Shown one piece after another: positions 18,320-27,517 of a stretch of 64,000 bases of DNA (its first letter is position 1; every line of letters starts with the position of its first letter). Position numbers and translations under genes: made by a program. Origin of the DNA: Streptococcus ferus DSM 20646 (GTDB lineage Bacteria; Bacillota; Bacilli; Lactobacillales; Streptococcaceae); assembly GCF_000372425.1 (NCBI RefSeq), contig NZ_AQVD01000002.1, forward strand, positions 234,673 to 298,672, read 5' to 3'. The notes under the pieces are model-generated. The model had not been told where the DNA came from, made no database searches, and saw only the letters and a program-made list of their open reading frames with translations.

Positions 18320-18937
18320 TCATCTTTGACCTAGCAATAGTCCCTTAATATCTCTCAAATTAGCGATTTTATGATTATCAGTTCCACCTTCTTGCGTGAG
18401 GTTAATGCTGCCAATGCCTGCTGATTTTGCCGCCTGCACATCCAGAGAACGATCCCCGATATAATAAGTCGTCTTCCTATCGAGATTATACTTAGCCATT
18501 AAGTAATGGAGGGCTTCTGGACTGGGCTTACGCTTAAAGCCACTTTGACTGGTTAAAACTTCTGTAAAATAATCAGCAATTCCTAAATTCTCTAACACCT
18601 GAGAGGCAGACGGGCCCTTATGTGTGTAGATAAAATTGCTAATAGCCTGCTCTTTCGTCCAGTCTAAAATAGCCTTCGCAAAAGGCATGAGCTGAATCTG
18701 ATGATCTCGCTTGCCCTGCTCTTGTGAAAAAAGCATTTTGAGAGCAGATTCATCAAGACCTTCCTGTTCTGCCAGCCGACTCAGCAAAGCGCCTACCGAT
18801 TCCTGAAGAATAAACTGGCGGATAGCTTCTGCCTTAAACTCAAGACGGTATCTTCGGTAAACCACCTCTAAGGCTGCCATGATGGCATCATAAGAGTCAA
18901 TCAAAGTTCCGTCCAAATCCCATATAAATGCTGTCAT
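18320..18937 (-). CDS. HAD-IA family phosphatase
   Basis: A 205-residue haloacid-dehalogenase hydrolase of the phosphoglycolate phosphatase type. The nucleophile motif WDLDGTLIDSYDAI is at the N-terminus, followed by a helical cap, motif II (FIYTHKG), the lysine of motif III (FKRKPSPEAL) and motif IV (YIGDRSLDVQAAKSAG). All catalytic positions are present; the substrate is unknown. The start at 18937 has GGGAG just upstream and begins MTAFIWDLDGT; starts further upstream to 19000 lack support. Probably monocistronic, divergent from the beta-helix gene. Confidence 0.88.
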   Translation of the reverse strand: MTAFIWDLDGTLIDSYDAIMAALEVVYRRYRLEFKAEAIRQFILQESVGALLSRLAEQEGLDESALKMLFSQEQGKRDHQIQLMPFAKAILDWTKEQAISNFIYTHKGPSASQVLENLGIADYFTEVLTSQSGFKRKPSPEALHYLMAKYNLDRKTTYYIGDRSLDVQAAKSAGIGSINLTQEGGTDNHKIANLRDIKGLLLGQR

Positions 18938-19153
18938 AACTCCCTTTCCTTGCAGCTCTTGAAGCCCAATTCTATCAACCTTAGCCATCAGACTAATCAA
19001 AACATCTCCCTTAGAAAGATGTCTGATCTCCTCTCCTTTATACTAACTTAAAAAGTGAAAGACTGCCAGTAGTAATACGTTAAACGAATTAGTATCATTT
19101 TATACGAAAAAGGTTTACAATGACCTTATCAAGTAAGAAAAGAGGAATTCACT

Positions 19154-20455
19154 ATGATTAACGTTACAAATGCAAAAGAATTATTCTCTGCCTTAGCCAA
19201 CCAAGAAAAAGACATTGTCATTACCCGCAGCATGACATTAGCCCAGCCCGTCCTGCTGCCAAGTGGAATCCATCTAAGAGGTAAGGCTCAGGAGAATGGA
19301 ACGCTTCCCTCCCTTTTCTTCAGTCATACAAATGGACTGATTCTAAGCGGTGCTTCTAAACTGACAGATCTTCAGATTATTTCTCTGCAAAACCAGAAAG
19401 CTATCAGTATTTCTTCACAAGCCAATCAAGCTGATATGGGAGAAATCTACCTAGAAAATCTCCAAACAGACGGACAAGTATCGCTCATTTACCGAAGCGG
19501 AGTGAAAAAAGCCAAAGTCTTTGCTAAGAATATCCACATCAACAGCAGTGATACAAGATCCTACTTAGAACAGCCTCAGAAATATGGTGTCAATGTCCTG
19601 CAAGGAGCTTTTACACTCTATAATTTCAATCCCGACAGTGATAGTCTGGTGACTGCCGAACTCCATAATCTGTCAATCGGAAGACCTAACCATCCTGCTA
19701 TCGGTTCTGGGGTTTTCATTTCTGGTTTCGGCGATCATGGCGGGCAAGTTGACGTCAATTACCTCTCCACTGGAAATATTTATTCGAGTGGCCTGCTGCC
19801 ACAAGGGGTTGCCACTCTCATTACTGGGGGCATGTTTATTGTCTTTGGAACTCATGTAAAAAAACTTGTTCAGCATGGTGAGACGGTCACCTATGGTGTC
19901 AACGATATGGTCTTAGACACTTGGGGAACCGTTGATGAGTGGATTGTTGAAAACGAAACTACCTCTTACGGACAATCAGGTGTCGGTTTTGTTAATTTCG
20001 GTCAAGTCAAACACTTTAAAGCTCAAAAGCCTGTCTCAACCTATGGGGTTGGTGCTCGTGCCTACAATCAATATGACGGCAGCTTGGAGAAAGGAGAGTT
20101 TACAGATCTAACAACTTATAATGACGGGGCAGTCGCTATTCAAATTTCTAAAAAAGTTGGCAGTTTAACCGTTTCTGGAAACATCCGCACCTACGGCAGT
20201 TTAGGCCAATCCCTTGTGAAAGGGGTTAATGTTGACTTGCCGGCCTACGCTGTTAGTCTCAAAGAGGGTGGGGCCCTTCAATCACTAAAGGTTTCAGGAA
20301 ACATTGAAACACACGGTGATAAAGTGGTGACCATAACCATGGAAGAGGGTTCCAAACTTGATCAGATTGTCGTTAAAGGAGAGATTCTAGCTCATAGTCA
20401 GCAAGCACAAGTCTTTGACTCTGACAAAACCAAAGCATTATTTAAAAACTCATAA
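19154..20455 (+). CDS. Predicted right-handed beta-helix protein of unknown function
   Basis: A 433-residue protein that I cannot assign to a functional family. It starts MINVTNAKELFSAL, resembling the first turn of pectate-lyase-like helices. It then contains many short strand-turn repeats such as ASKLTDLQII, GSLTVSGNIRTYG, GALQSLKVSGNIETHG and SKLDQIVVKGEILAH. The regular S/G-x-hydrophobic-x-hydrophobic-x-G-x-I pattern in the last 130 residues strongly suggests a beta-solenoid. There is no signal peptide, sorting signal or transmembrane segment, so it appears cytoplasmic, unlike most beta-helix enzymes. It is monocistronic with AGAGGA before the ATG and a strong terminator after. Confidence 0.7.
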   Translation: MINVTNAKELFSALANQEKDIVITRSMTLAQPVLLPSGIHLRGKAQENGTLPSLFFSHTNGLILSGASKLTDLQIISLQNQKAISISSQANQADMGEIYLENLQTDGQVSLIYRSGVKKAKVFAKNIHINSSDTRSYLEQPQKYGVNVLQGAFTLYNFNPDSDSLVTAELHNLSIGRPNHPAIGSGVFISGFGDHGGQVDVNYLSTGNIYSSGLLPQGVATLITGGMFIVFGTHVKKLVQHGETVTYGVNDMVLDTWGTVDEWIVENETTSYGQSGVGFVNFGQVKHFKAQKPVSTYGVGARAYNQYDGSLEKGEFTDLTTYNDGAVAIQISKKVGSLTVSGNIRTYGSLGQSLVKGVNVDLPAYAVSLKEGGALQSLKVSGNIETHGDKVVTITMEEGSKLDQIVVKGEILAHSQQAQVFDSDKTKALFKNS

Positions 20456-20472
20456 GTTTATTTAAATGACTA

Positions 20473-20507
20473 GAAAAACAAGGGGATATTATTCCCCCTT
20501 GTTTTTC
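20473..20507 (+). terminator. Terminator after the beta-helix gene
   Basis: AACAAGGGG and CCCCCTTGTT pair around a short A/T loop and are followed by a T-run. It may also serve pepF on the other strand. Confidence 0.75.
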
Positions 20508-20515
20508 ATTTGTTA

Positions 20516-22324
20516 TCAACTACCTCTATGAACCCCTTTAGCGACTAAGGCTTCTAGTTCGGTCAAACGTTCTTCAAAAACGGCGAAGGCTGCATCTAGG
20601 TAGTCCGTTTTGGTCATATCCACACCTGCTTTGGCAATAACATTGAGGGCATAGTCCGAGCTGCCTGCCTTAAGATAGTCCAGATAGCGATCCTTATCTT
20701 CCTGACTGCCGTGAACAATTTTATCAGCCAGATAACTAGCTGCCGCAAAGCCAGTTGCGTATTGGTAAACATAGAAATTGTAATAAAAATGCGGTATGCG
20801 GGCCCATTCATATTGAATGTCTGGATTATCTTCCTTGCTGAGGCCATAATATTTTTCATTCAGTTCCGCATAAAGCTGATTCAAGAATTGGCTAGTCAGA
20901 ACTTCCCCTTCCTGATCTGCCTGATAGATGGCCTGTTCAAATTCTGCGAACTGGGTCTGACGAAAGACGGTGCCTTTAAAGCCATCTAAATAATGATTCA
21001 ACACAGCAAATCGGGTCTTGTCATCGCTTACTTCCTTCAACAGGCTCTCCGTCAGGATATTTTCATTCGTTGTTGAAGCAATTTCTGCCAAAAAGATAGC
21101 GTAGTCACCATAAACATAAGGCTGATTTTCACGTGTAAAGGTCGAATGTAGCGAATGGCCCGTCTCATGCACAAGTGTAAAGAGATAATCAAGTGTATCC
21201 TGCCAATTTAAAAGCATAAAGGCATTGGTATCATAAGAGCCGCCGGAATAAGCACCTGAGCGTTTTCCCTTATTCTCACGAACATCAATCCAACGCTCCC
21301 TAAAAGCGCGTCTGACCCGTTCAGTATATTCCTGGCCAAAAACAGCTAAAACCGACTCAGCTTTTTCAAGCGCCTGCTCATAAGAGTAGCTCAAGTCAGC
21401 CGTTGACAAAGGCGTATAAAGGTCATACATTTTTAAATCATCCAGCCCTAAAATATCCTGGCGAAGCCTGATGTAACGATGCAACAGAGGCAGATGTTTG
21501 TTTACAGACACTAGCAAGGCATCGTAAACAGACTCTGGGATAAAATTTGCCGACAGCGCCGCCTGACGGGCACTTCTGTAATGACGCGTCCGAGCCTTAA
21601 AATTATTGACCTTGACGTTAGTTTGAAGCGTCTTCGCATAGGTATGCTGGTATTGTTGATAAATACTGTACATGGCTTCATAGGCTGCTTGTCGCACTTT
21701 TCTGTCCTTGGATTCCATCAAGGTTATAAAATTGCCGTGGGTGACCTCGACTGTATTGCCTTCTGCGTCTACAATACTTGGAAAAACAATATCAGCATTA
21801 TCCAAAATGTCAAACGTTTCACTGGCCGCCCCAAATATTTCACTCGCACCAGCCAAGAGCTCTTCTTCTTTCTGCGACAGCACGTGTTCTTTTTGCTTAA
21901 AGAGTTTGTCGTAAAAATGAGCATAAGCTTTAAGTTCAGGGCTTTCGCTTAGAAAGGTCTGATAGAGGTCTTCAGACAGGTTTCTAAATTCAGGCTCAAA
22001 AAAGGCGAAAGTTTGACTAAACTTGGCATAAATAGCTGTTGCTTTTGCCTGCAATTCCTGATAATAACTGACAGTCGTGTCTTGGTCATTTTTCATAGAG
22101 GCGTAGACGTAAAGTTTTTCCAACCGGCGAGCAAGCGCCAGATACAGCTCTGTAATGGTCAGCAGAGAATGGCTGGACTCTAAAAGATGGCCGGCATTCG
22201 ACGCTGCAAGGTCAAGTGCTTTTGACAGGTCTGACCATTCATTTTCCCATTCCTGATCAGTAGCAAATATAGTGGCCAAATCCCAAGTTTCTTCTTGCTT
22301 AAGATGGCTGCGGTTTTCTGACAT
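20516..22324 (-). CDS. pepF: Oligoendopeptidase F
   Basis: A cytosolic M3-family zinc metallopeptidase cleaving short oligopeptides, about 7-17 residues in characterised homologues. The 602-residue protein carries the HExxH zinc motif in [13 protein letters not shown] and the downstream glutamate in [14 protein letters not shown]. It begins [20 protein letters not shown], typical of PepF. Its ATG shares one base with the coiA stop codon (TAATG at 22324), so it is translated by coupling with the competence gene. This coiA-pepF linkage is conserved in streptococci. Confidence 0.95.
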   Translation of the reverse strand: MSENRSHLKQEETWDLATIFATDQEWENEWSDLSKALDLAASNAGHLLESSHSLLTITELYLALARRLEKLYVYASMKNDQDTTVSYYQELQAKATAIYAKFSQTFAFFEPEFRNLSEDLYQTFLSESPELKAYAHFYDKLFKQKEHVLSQKEEELLAGASEIFGAASETFDILDNADIVFPSIVDAEGNTVEVTHGNFITLMESKDRKVRQAAYEAMYSIYQQYQHTYAKTLQTNVKVNNFKARTRHYRSARQAALSANFIPESVYDALLVSVNKHLPLLHRYIRLRQDILGLDDLKMYDLYTPLSTADLSYSYEQALEKAESVLAVFGQEYTERVRRAFRERWIDVRENKGKRSGAYSGGSYDTNAFMLLNWQDTLDYLFTLVHETGHSLHSTFTRENQPYVYGDYAIFLAEIASTTNENILTESLLKEVSDDKTRFAVLNHYLDGFKGTVFRQTQFAEFEQAIYQADQEGEVLTSQFLNQLYAELNEKYYGLSKEDNPDIQYEWARIPHFYYNFYVYQYATGFAAASYLADKIVHGSQEDKDRYLDYLKAGSSDYALNVIAKAGVDMTKTDYLDAAFAVFEERLTELEALVAKGVHRGS

Positions 22325-23292
22325 TAGTTTTCCTCCTTATTCATTCTTATCTTTTCCATTTTATCATAAAATGCCGGCGGGTAGAGGATCTGTACCTTTT
22401 GGCTGCCTTGCCTTTGATAGTAGGCCATAAAATGAGCCTGATAGGAAGATAGGTCATGACTAATCTGAGCAAAACCATCCTTTGAAGCTACTGGTCTGAC
22501 CTGCGGGTAAAAATAAGCCAGATCTTTGGTCAGTAAGTTGTCTCCCTTTCGGTAAGCTTCTGCCTGCAAATGATGCCAGCGAGGAGACTGATAGCCAATT
22601 TGCCGGCGAATGTAAGTCAGCAAGTCAGTATCCATCACAACGTCCAGACGGGCCATTTTTTGACTGCGATAAGGAAAATGCAGCAAAGACCATATATCCC
22701 CATCCAAACTCACCTGGCGGCTCAAATAATGAACCTGACCCTTCCAGTCCTCATGAATAAGGTAGTGCAGTCTCAGCTGATTCCTTTTCAAATCCAACTC
22801 CCAGAGGTGGAAGCCTAAATTTTTAGAAAAATACAGAAACTGCCTTTGCAATGCCGTCAGCCTTTTTTTCAGCCAGAGTTTTTCTCCCAGCAGCCAGAGC
22901 ACAAAAATCCCTGACTGACGATAAGAATCGGTCCGCTCTTTAAGCCGCTCCTTTGACAGAGGACTGCACTGCACTTCTATGGCTAACTGTTGATTGATCA
23001 GCAAATCAGCAATCTGATGAATTTGCGGCAATACCCTTTCAATTTCAACCTGCTGAACAAGGGATAAATTCTGAAAGAGTTTGGCTTTCAGCCCTAAATG
23101 TTCGGCGCTCTCATTCTCCTGATAAAAATGACAATCGTCCAAGGTCAGGTGCGCAAAATGAGGTCTTTTAATTTTTCCATTTCGTAACCGCATAGGCTGC
23201 CGGCAAGCTGGACAATAAAACGACTGCTTTTGAGGAAGACCGTCCTTTACTAAATTAATCAGCTGACCTGAACCTGAAATCGCAGTTAACAT
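22324..23292 (-). CDS. coiA: Competence protein CoiA
   Basis: CoiA is a late competence protein required for natural transformation, acting during processing or recombination of incoming DNA. The 322-residue protein has an N-terminal zinc-ribbon-like region ([22 protein letters not shown]). A nuclease-like domain follows, with [20 protein letters not shown], the E-x-Q of restriction-endonuclease-like folds. The ATG at 23292 is chosen because AAGGAG lies 5 bases upstream; the GTG two codons earlier would abut that site. A competence box precedes it, and it overlaps pepF by one base. Confidence 0.93.
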   Translation of the reverse strand: MLTAISGSGQLINLVKDGLPQKQSFYCPACRQPMRLRNGKIKRPHFAHLTLDDCHFYQENESAEHLGLKAKLFQNLSLVQQVEIERVLPQIHQIADLLINQQLAIEVQCSPLSKERLKERTDSYRQSGIFVLWLLGEKLWLKKRLTALQRQFLYFSKNLGFHLWELDLKRNQLRLHYLIHEDWKGQVHYLSRQVSLDGDIWSLLHFPYRSQKMARLDVVMDTDLLTYIRRQIGYQSPRWHHLQAEAYRKGDNLLTKDLAYFYPQVRPVASKDGFAQISHDLSSYQAHFMAYYQRQGSQKVQILYPPAFYDKMEKIRMNKEEN

Positions 23293-23312
23293 AAACACTC
23301 CTTTTTCTAGTC

Positions 23313-23320
23313 TATTCGAA
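23313..23320 (-). promoter_or_regulatory. Competence (ComX/SigX) cin-box for coiA
   Basis: TTCGAATA on the minus strand differs by one base from the streptococcal cin-box TACGAATA. It lies about 21 nt upstream of the coiA ATG, where ComX-dependent late genes have it. Its first bases are also the end of the T-run of the upstream gene's terminator. Confidence 0.75.
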
Positions 23321-23344
23321 AAAGGCCGAGCATTTTGCTCAGCC
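23319..23344 (-). terminator. Terminator of the rsuA-like gene
   Basis: GGCTGAGCA and TGCTCGGCC pair around AAA on the minus strand, followed by TTTTT that runs into the coiA cin-box. Confidence 0.8.
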
Positions 23345-24064
23345 TTAGTCTAAAAATGCTTTTAAGAGATTTTTTTCTTCCTCATTGAGTTGACGATAAC
23401 TGCCAGGCAGCAGGGATTCTTCTAGAACAAAAGGGCCAAAGGCTACTCTCTTCAGATAAATCACCTTCACTCCGTAAGCCAGAAACATCTTTTTGACTTG
23501 ATGAAATTTTCCTTCTGAAAGCGTTACATAGGCTGTACTTTTTACTGCAGCGCTTGAAATGAGTTTCAAATGGGCAGGTTGGCATTTATTCCCATCCAAA
23601 AAAGAAATTCCCTCTTTAAAAAAACGAACAGCATCTACACCCAATTTCCCATTTACCTCAACGTAGTAGGTTTTAGACACATGGTAGCGGGGATGGAGCA
23701 TTCTAAACCCCAGAGGGCCATTATTCGTCAGCAGTACCAGCCCCTCCGTGTCACGATCCAGTCGACCAACCGGATAGGTGCCGGGCATTTTGTCATCATC
23801 CTCTAAGAGATCCAGAACTGTCGGATGCTTCTTATCCGACCTTGCTGTCACCACACCTTTAGGTTTATTCATGATCAGATAAAGGCTTTCTTGCCACCGG
23901 AGCTGCTCACCTCTTACCAAAATCTCCTGCAAACTGGGATCAACATTCATATTATCTCCAAAAGCGATACACCCATCAACAGTTACCAGACGGCTTCGGA
24001 TTAGTTTTTTCACCTGATTTCGAGAACCAAAGCCCAGTTCTCCTAATAATTTATCTAACCGCAT
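23345..24064 (-). CDS. RsuA-family 16S rRNA pseudouridine synthase
   Basis: A 239-residue enzyme that would isomerise a uridine in 16S rRNA (position 516 in E. coli numbering). It has the N-terminal S4 RNA-binding domain (MRLDKLLGELGFGSRNQVKKL) and the catalytic GRLDRDTEGLVLLTNNG, whose second aspartate is the conserved nucleophile region. MNKPKGVVTARSDKKHPTVLDLL is also typical. RsuA is favoured, but RluB/E/F-type relatives are close. An extended -10 (TGGTAGAAT) ends 7 nt before the ATG, with no Shine-Dalgarno, so the mRNA is probably leaderless. The gene ends at the terminator that merges into the coiA cin-box. Confidence 0.9.
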   Translation of the reverse strand: MRLDKLLGELGFGSRNQVKKLIRSRLVTVDGCIAFGDNMNVDPSLQEILVRGEQLRWQESLYLIMNKPKGVVTARSDKKHPTVLDLLEDDDKMPGTYPVGRLDRDTEGLVLLTNNGPLGFRMLHPRYHVSKTYYVEVNGKLGVDAVRFFKEGISFLDGNKCQPAHLKLISSAAVKSTAYVTLSEGKFHQVKKMFLAYGVKVIYLKRVAFGPFVLEESLLPGSYRQLNEEEKNLLKAFLD

Positions 24065-24070
24065 AAGCTC

Positions 24071-24079
24071 ATTCTACCA
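24071..24079 (-). promoter_or_regulatory. Extended -10 predicting leaderless rsuA-like mRNA
   Basis: TGGTAGAAT (24079-24071) is an extended -10 whose last base is 7 nt before the A of the ATG at 24064. Confidence 0.5.
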
Positions 24080-24098
24080 CATCAGTCTCAAAAGAAAA

Positions 24099-24123
24099 AT
24101 AGACTGAGAAATTCTCAGTCTAT
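24099..24123 (-). terminator. Terminator of the P-type ATPase gene
   Basis: ATAGACTGAGAA and TTCTCAGTCTAT are perfect complements around one base, followed by a T-run on the minus strand. Confidence 0.8.
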
Positions 24124-24131
24124 CTCGTTGA

Positions 24132-26816
24132 TTAAATTGCCTTTTTATCAAATCCCAGAGCACGTTGAATGGCTTTGACGATTTCAACAATAACAAACAT
24201 CAGCAGACTTCCGATAACAACCACCAGCCATTGGGTAGAAGAAAGATGGCTGACATGGAAGAACTGATTGAAGCCTGGAATAACAATGGTTGCCATCAAG
24301 ATAAGGAAGGCAAGCGGGATTGACCAGTTAAACAGTCTGTTTTTAAAGAGACCCACGGTAAAGATGGACTGGTAAACCGACTTCACATTGTAAGCATGGA
24401 CTAACTGAATCAATCCTAAGGTCGCAAAGGCCATGGTCAGGGCATCTGCGTGAATCTCCTTGTAGGTCGCATGCTCAGGAGATACCAAAGCCCAAGCGTA
24501 GACACCAAGAACAAGGATGGTTTGAAGGATTCCCTGATACAGAATAGCTCCCATAACACCGCCTGAGAAGAAGCTTGATTTCCGTCCACGAGGTTTATGC
24601 GTCATAACGCCAGGCTCCGCAGGCTCTACTCCAAGAGCAATGGCTGGCAGGGTATCTGTAACCAGATTGATCCAAAGCAGATGGACAGGCTGGAGCACAT
24701 CCCAACCAAACAAAGTGGCCAAGAAAATGGTAAAGACTTCTGCCATATTGGCTGAAAGCAGGTATTGGATTGATTTCTGGATGTTAGAGAAGACTTTGCG
24801 TCCTTCTTCCACAGCAACGATAATGGTAGCAAAATTATCATCCGCAAGAACCATATCAGAAGCCCCTTTAGAAACTTCTGTACCGGTAATCCCCATACCA
24901 ATACCAATATCAGCCGTCTTAAGAGATGGGGCATCATTGACACCATCGCCTGTCATGGCAACGACCTTACCATCATTTTGCCAAGCCTTGACAATACGCA
25001 CCTTGTGCTCAGGTGAAACACGGGCATAGACAGAGTATTGCTTGAAGACTTTTTGGAATTCCTCATCTGACAGTTCATTAAGTTCGGCACCGGTAAAGAC
25101 ATGGTCTTCAGTATCTCCCTCGTTGATAATGCCCAAACGTTTAGCGATGGCTTCTGCCGTATCCTGATGGTCACCTGTAATCATGATTGGACGGATACCC
25201 GCTTCCTTGGCAACACGAACCGCATCTGCTGCTTCAGGACGTTCTGGATCAATCATTCCGACCAAACCGGCAAAAACAAGGTTATTTTCAACGATGTCCG
25301 TCTCAAGCGTAGGAATTGTATCCTCATATTTATAGGCCATCATGAGAACACGGAGAGCCTGTTTAGCCAATGCCTTATTAGTCGCTAAAATAGTTTCCTT
25401 ATCGGCATCTGTAATGGGACGAATCGCCCCGTTTTCTTCAATCTGTGTGACACGCTTCAGAAGCTGATCAGGCGCTCCTTTAACAGCCACAAGATAATTA
25501 CCTGCTGCCAATTTATGGATGGTTGACATCAGCTTACGATCCGAATCAAAAGGCAGTTCTGCTACACGTGGCTCTTCTTTAAGGAAATCACGGACATCAA
25601 AACTATGATCAAAACCAAATTGAACAAGCGCTGTTTCCGTTGGATCCCCAATGAGTTTACCGCTAGCATCGACCTTGGTATCATTCGCATAATTCATGAC
25701 CCGAAGCACTGTATTATCCGAAGCGATATCATCAGTTGCATCCTTAAGCTGACCATTATAATAAACTTTCTCAACAGTCATCTGGTTCATGGTTAGGGTA
25801 CCAGTCTTATCCGATGCGATAATTTCTGTTGAGCCCAGTGTTTCAACCGCAGGTAGCTTGCGAACGATAGAATTACGCTTAGCAAGCGTCTGTGTTCCCA
25901 GAGAAAGCACTACGGTGACAATAGCAGGCAGTCCTTCCGGAATGGCCGCAACCGCCAAGGCTACGGCTGTCATAAGGCCTTCAAGCGGGTGTTCCCCACG
26001 AATAAAGACACCAACGACAAATGTAATGGCCGCAATGATAATAACCAGATAAGTCAAAAGCTTCGATAACTGATTTAGGTTTTGTTTAAGCGGTGTGTCT
26101 GTTTCGTCAGCATTTGCCAGCATTCCAGCAATATGACCAACCTCAGTAAACATGCCGGTATTGGTCACAACCCCCATACCGCGACCGTAGGTCACATTTG
26201 AGTTTTGATAAGCCATATTGACACGATCACCAATACCTGCATCCTCTGTAATCTCAGCAGAGGCATCTTTTTCAACCGGAACAGATTCCCCAGTCAGAGC
26301 AGCTTCTTCAATTTTAAGTGAAGCCGCTTCTAAAAGACGCATATCCGCAGGCACAACATCGCCGGCCTCCAACATAACGATATCTCCAGGAACCAGCTCT
26401 TTTGAATCTACTTCTGAGACATGACCGTCACGACGAACACGCGCTAACGGACTGGACATAGACTTTAAGGCTTCGATCGCTGCTTCTGCCTGCCCCTCTT
26501 GGTAAACACCAAAAGCCGCATTTAAAACAACAACGACCAAGATGATGATCGCATCTGTCAGACCGTGCATGCCTTCAGTAACGACTGACAGGCCTGCTGC
26601 AACGAGTAGGATGATAATCATCAAATCCTTGAATTGATCCAAGAATTTCTGAATGAGGGTCTTTTTCTCCCCCTCGTCCAATTCATTACGGCCAAATTCT
26701 GACAGGCGCTGGTTGGCCTGCTCAGTCGTCAAGCCCTTCTTGCTGGCTTCTACGGCCTCAAGAACGCTTTCTTTTGATTGCGTGTAAAATGCATCACGTT
26801 TTTGCTCTTTCGACAA
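24132..26816 (-). CDS. mgtA: Cation-transporting P-type ATPase under Mn riboswitch (MgtA-like Mn/Ca exporter)
   Basis: An 894-residue P2-type ATPase. It has the TGES dephosphorylation motif (AALTGESVPVEKD), the phosphorylation site SDKTGTLTMNQM, the hinge TGDGVNDAPSL and about ten transmembrane segments including AIPEGLPAIVTVVL. The sequence class is PMR1-like Ca/Mn ATPase. The leader is a manganese-sensing yybP-ykoY riboswitch, and the homologous riboswitch-controlled ATPase in S. pneumoniae (MgtA) protects against Mn excess, so Mn export is the inferred role. The start is TTG at 26816 with GGAGGAG upstream; no ATG is suitably placed. Confidence 0.93.
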   Translation of the reverse strand: MSKEQKRDAFYTQSKESVLEAVEASKKGLTTEQANQRLSEFGRNELDEGEKKTLIQKFLDQFKDLMIIILLVAAGLSVVTEGMHGLTDAIIILVVVVLNAAFGVYQEGQAEAAIEALKSMSSPLARVRRDGHVSEVDSKELVPGDIVMLEAGDVVPADMRLLEAASLKIEEAALTGESVPVEKDASAEITEDAGIGDRVNMAYQNSNVTYGRGMGVVTNTGMFTEVGHIAGMLANADETDTPLKQNLNQLSKLLTYLVIIIAAITFVVGVFIRGEHPLEGLMTAVALAVAAIPEGLPAIVTVVLSLGTQTLAKRNSIVRKLPAVETLGSTEIIASDKTGTLTMNQMTVEKVYYNGQLKDATDDIASDNTVLRVMNYANDTKVDASGKLIGDPTETALVQFGFDHSFDVRDFLKEEPRVAELPFDSDRKLMSTIHKLAAGNYLVAVKGAPDQLLKRVTQIEENGAIRPITDADKETILATNKALAKQALRVLMMAYKYEDTIPTLETDIVENNLVFAGLVGMIDPERPEAADAVRVAKEAGIRPIMITGDHQDTAEAIAKRLGIINEGDTEDHVFTGAELNELSDEEFQKVFKQYSVYARVSPEHKVRIVKAWQNDGKVVAMTGDGVNDAPSLKTADIGIGMGITGTEVSKGASDMVLADDNFATIIVAVEEGRKVFSNIQKSIQYLLSANMAEVFTIFLATLFGWDVLQPVHLLWINLVTDTLPAIALGVEPAEPGVMTHKPRGRKSSFFSGGVMGAILYQGILQTILVLGVYAWALVSPEHATYKEIHADALTMAFATLGLIQLVHAYNVKSVYQSIFTVGLFKNRLFNWSIPLAFLILMATIVIPGFNQFFHVSHLSSTQWLVVVIGSLLMFVIVEIVKAIQRALGFDKKAI

Positions 26817-26850
26817 AGTATTCTCCTCCTTGGTCTTTAAAAATGAAAAA

Positions 26851-26955
26851 AGACCTGTTTATATGACAAGTCTCGCTGTTTAAGACGAGGCCGGAAATTT
26901 CTTTCGTATTGACGGCCTTGTCACGGATAATCCGCTAGCTACTCCCTTAGTACTT
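26851..26955 (-). promoter_or_regulatory. yybP-ykoY (manganese) riboswitch
   Basis: On the minus strand the leader opens with AAGGGAGTAGC and later has GCGAGACTTGTC, the two conserved loops of the yybP-ykoY aptamer, with a CCGTC...GGCC helix between. Directly after, AGACTTGT and ACAGGTCT form a hairpin with a T-run (26876-26851). This is an intrinsic terminator sharing its 5' arm with the aptamer's end. Mn2+ binding is expected to favour read-through. Confidence 0.88.
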
Positions 26956-26960
26956 TTTAC

Positions 26961-26988
26961 ATTATACCATATTCCTAACCCATTTCAA
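26961..26988 (-). promoter_or_regulatory. Promoter of the Mn-riboswitch transcript
   Basis: TTGAAA (26988-26983), 16-bp spacer, TATAAT (26966-26961) with an upstream TG making an extended -10. Confidence 0.75.
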
Positions 26989-27033
26989 GAAACTGTTCTT
27001 TAAAATCTCAAGTTCCGAATCCTCAACCTCTTA

Positions 27034-27426
27034 TCAGTCTTCTGTCCAAGCAATCTTGAGACGATAATCTGCTAAAACGGCTTCCGTCTGAGGGACAAGC
27101 AAGGCATAAGCTAAACAAATGGTCTGATTCTCTCTGTCAAGTTCATAAGTGCTGGTCCGAGATAGGAGCCTCTGTATTCCAAGAGGACTTGGGAGCTGAA
27201 CCTCTGCATCACCTGCGGCTGTAAAGCGCATCACTGTTTTTGGATTTGAGAAACGTGTCATCATTAAGGATGTCGGCTGAGCTTTAATCAGGACGTTTTC
27301 CCCTTCCTCATTCGTGAAGGTTAAGTAAATGCTGTCCTGTTTAGCCGTTAACTGAAGCGGAAAGACTTGTTCTATAATCTCTGTTTCATCGCCAAGATTA
27401 ATTTCATTTTTTAAATATATCTTCAT
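27034..27426 (-). CDS. DUF1934 (YwiB-like) protein
   Basis: A 130-residue beta-rich cytosolic protein of the DUF1934/YwiB family, small lipocalin-like barrels of unknown function. It opens MKIYLKNEINLGDETEII and contains FSNPKTVMRFTAAGDAEVQ and LSRTSTYELDRENQTICLAY, with the alternating pattern of a barrel. The start at 27426 has GGAGAGG upstream; the frame stays open to 27480 but without support. It is divergent from the HD gene. Confidence 0.75.
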   Translation of the reverse strand: MKIYLKNEINLGDETEIIEQVFPLQLTAKQDSIYLTFTNEEGENVLIKAQPTSLMMTRFSNPKTVMRFTAAGDAEVQLPSPLGIQRLLSRTSTYELDRENQTICLAYALLVPQTEAVLADYRLKIAWTED

Positions 27427-27502
27427 ACCAATTCCTCTCCTGCTGGTGTGGCAAGAATATCCGCCCGCCTCTTGCTTCATTCTACCAAAAAAGCCTTGAC
27501 TT

Positions 27503-27511
27503 TGCTATAAT
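27503..27511 (+). promoter_or_regulatory. Extended -10 predicting leaderless HD-protein mRNA
   Basis: TGCTATAAT is a consensus extended -10 whose last base (27511) is 7 nt before the A of the ATG at 27518. No Shine-Dalgarno fits between. Confidence 0.55.
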
Positions 27512-27517
27512 GAAAAC

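Noticed and set aside
19003..19110. Short inverted repeats (ACATCT/AGATGT; AGTAT...ATAC) before the beta-helix gene as operators
   Set aside because: Short, imperfect and in A/T-rich DNA; expected by chance.
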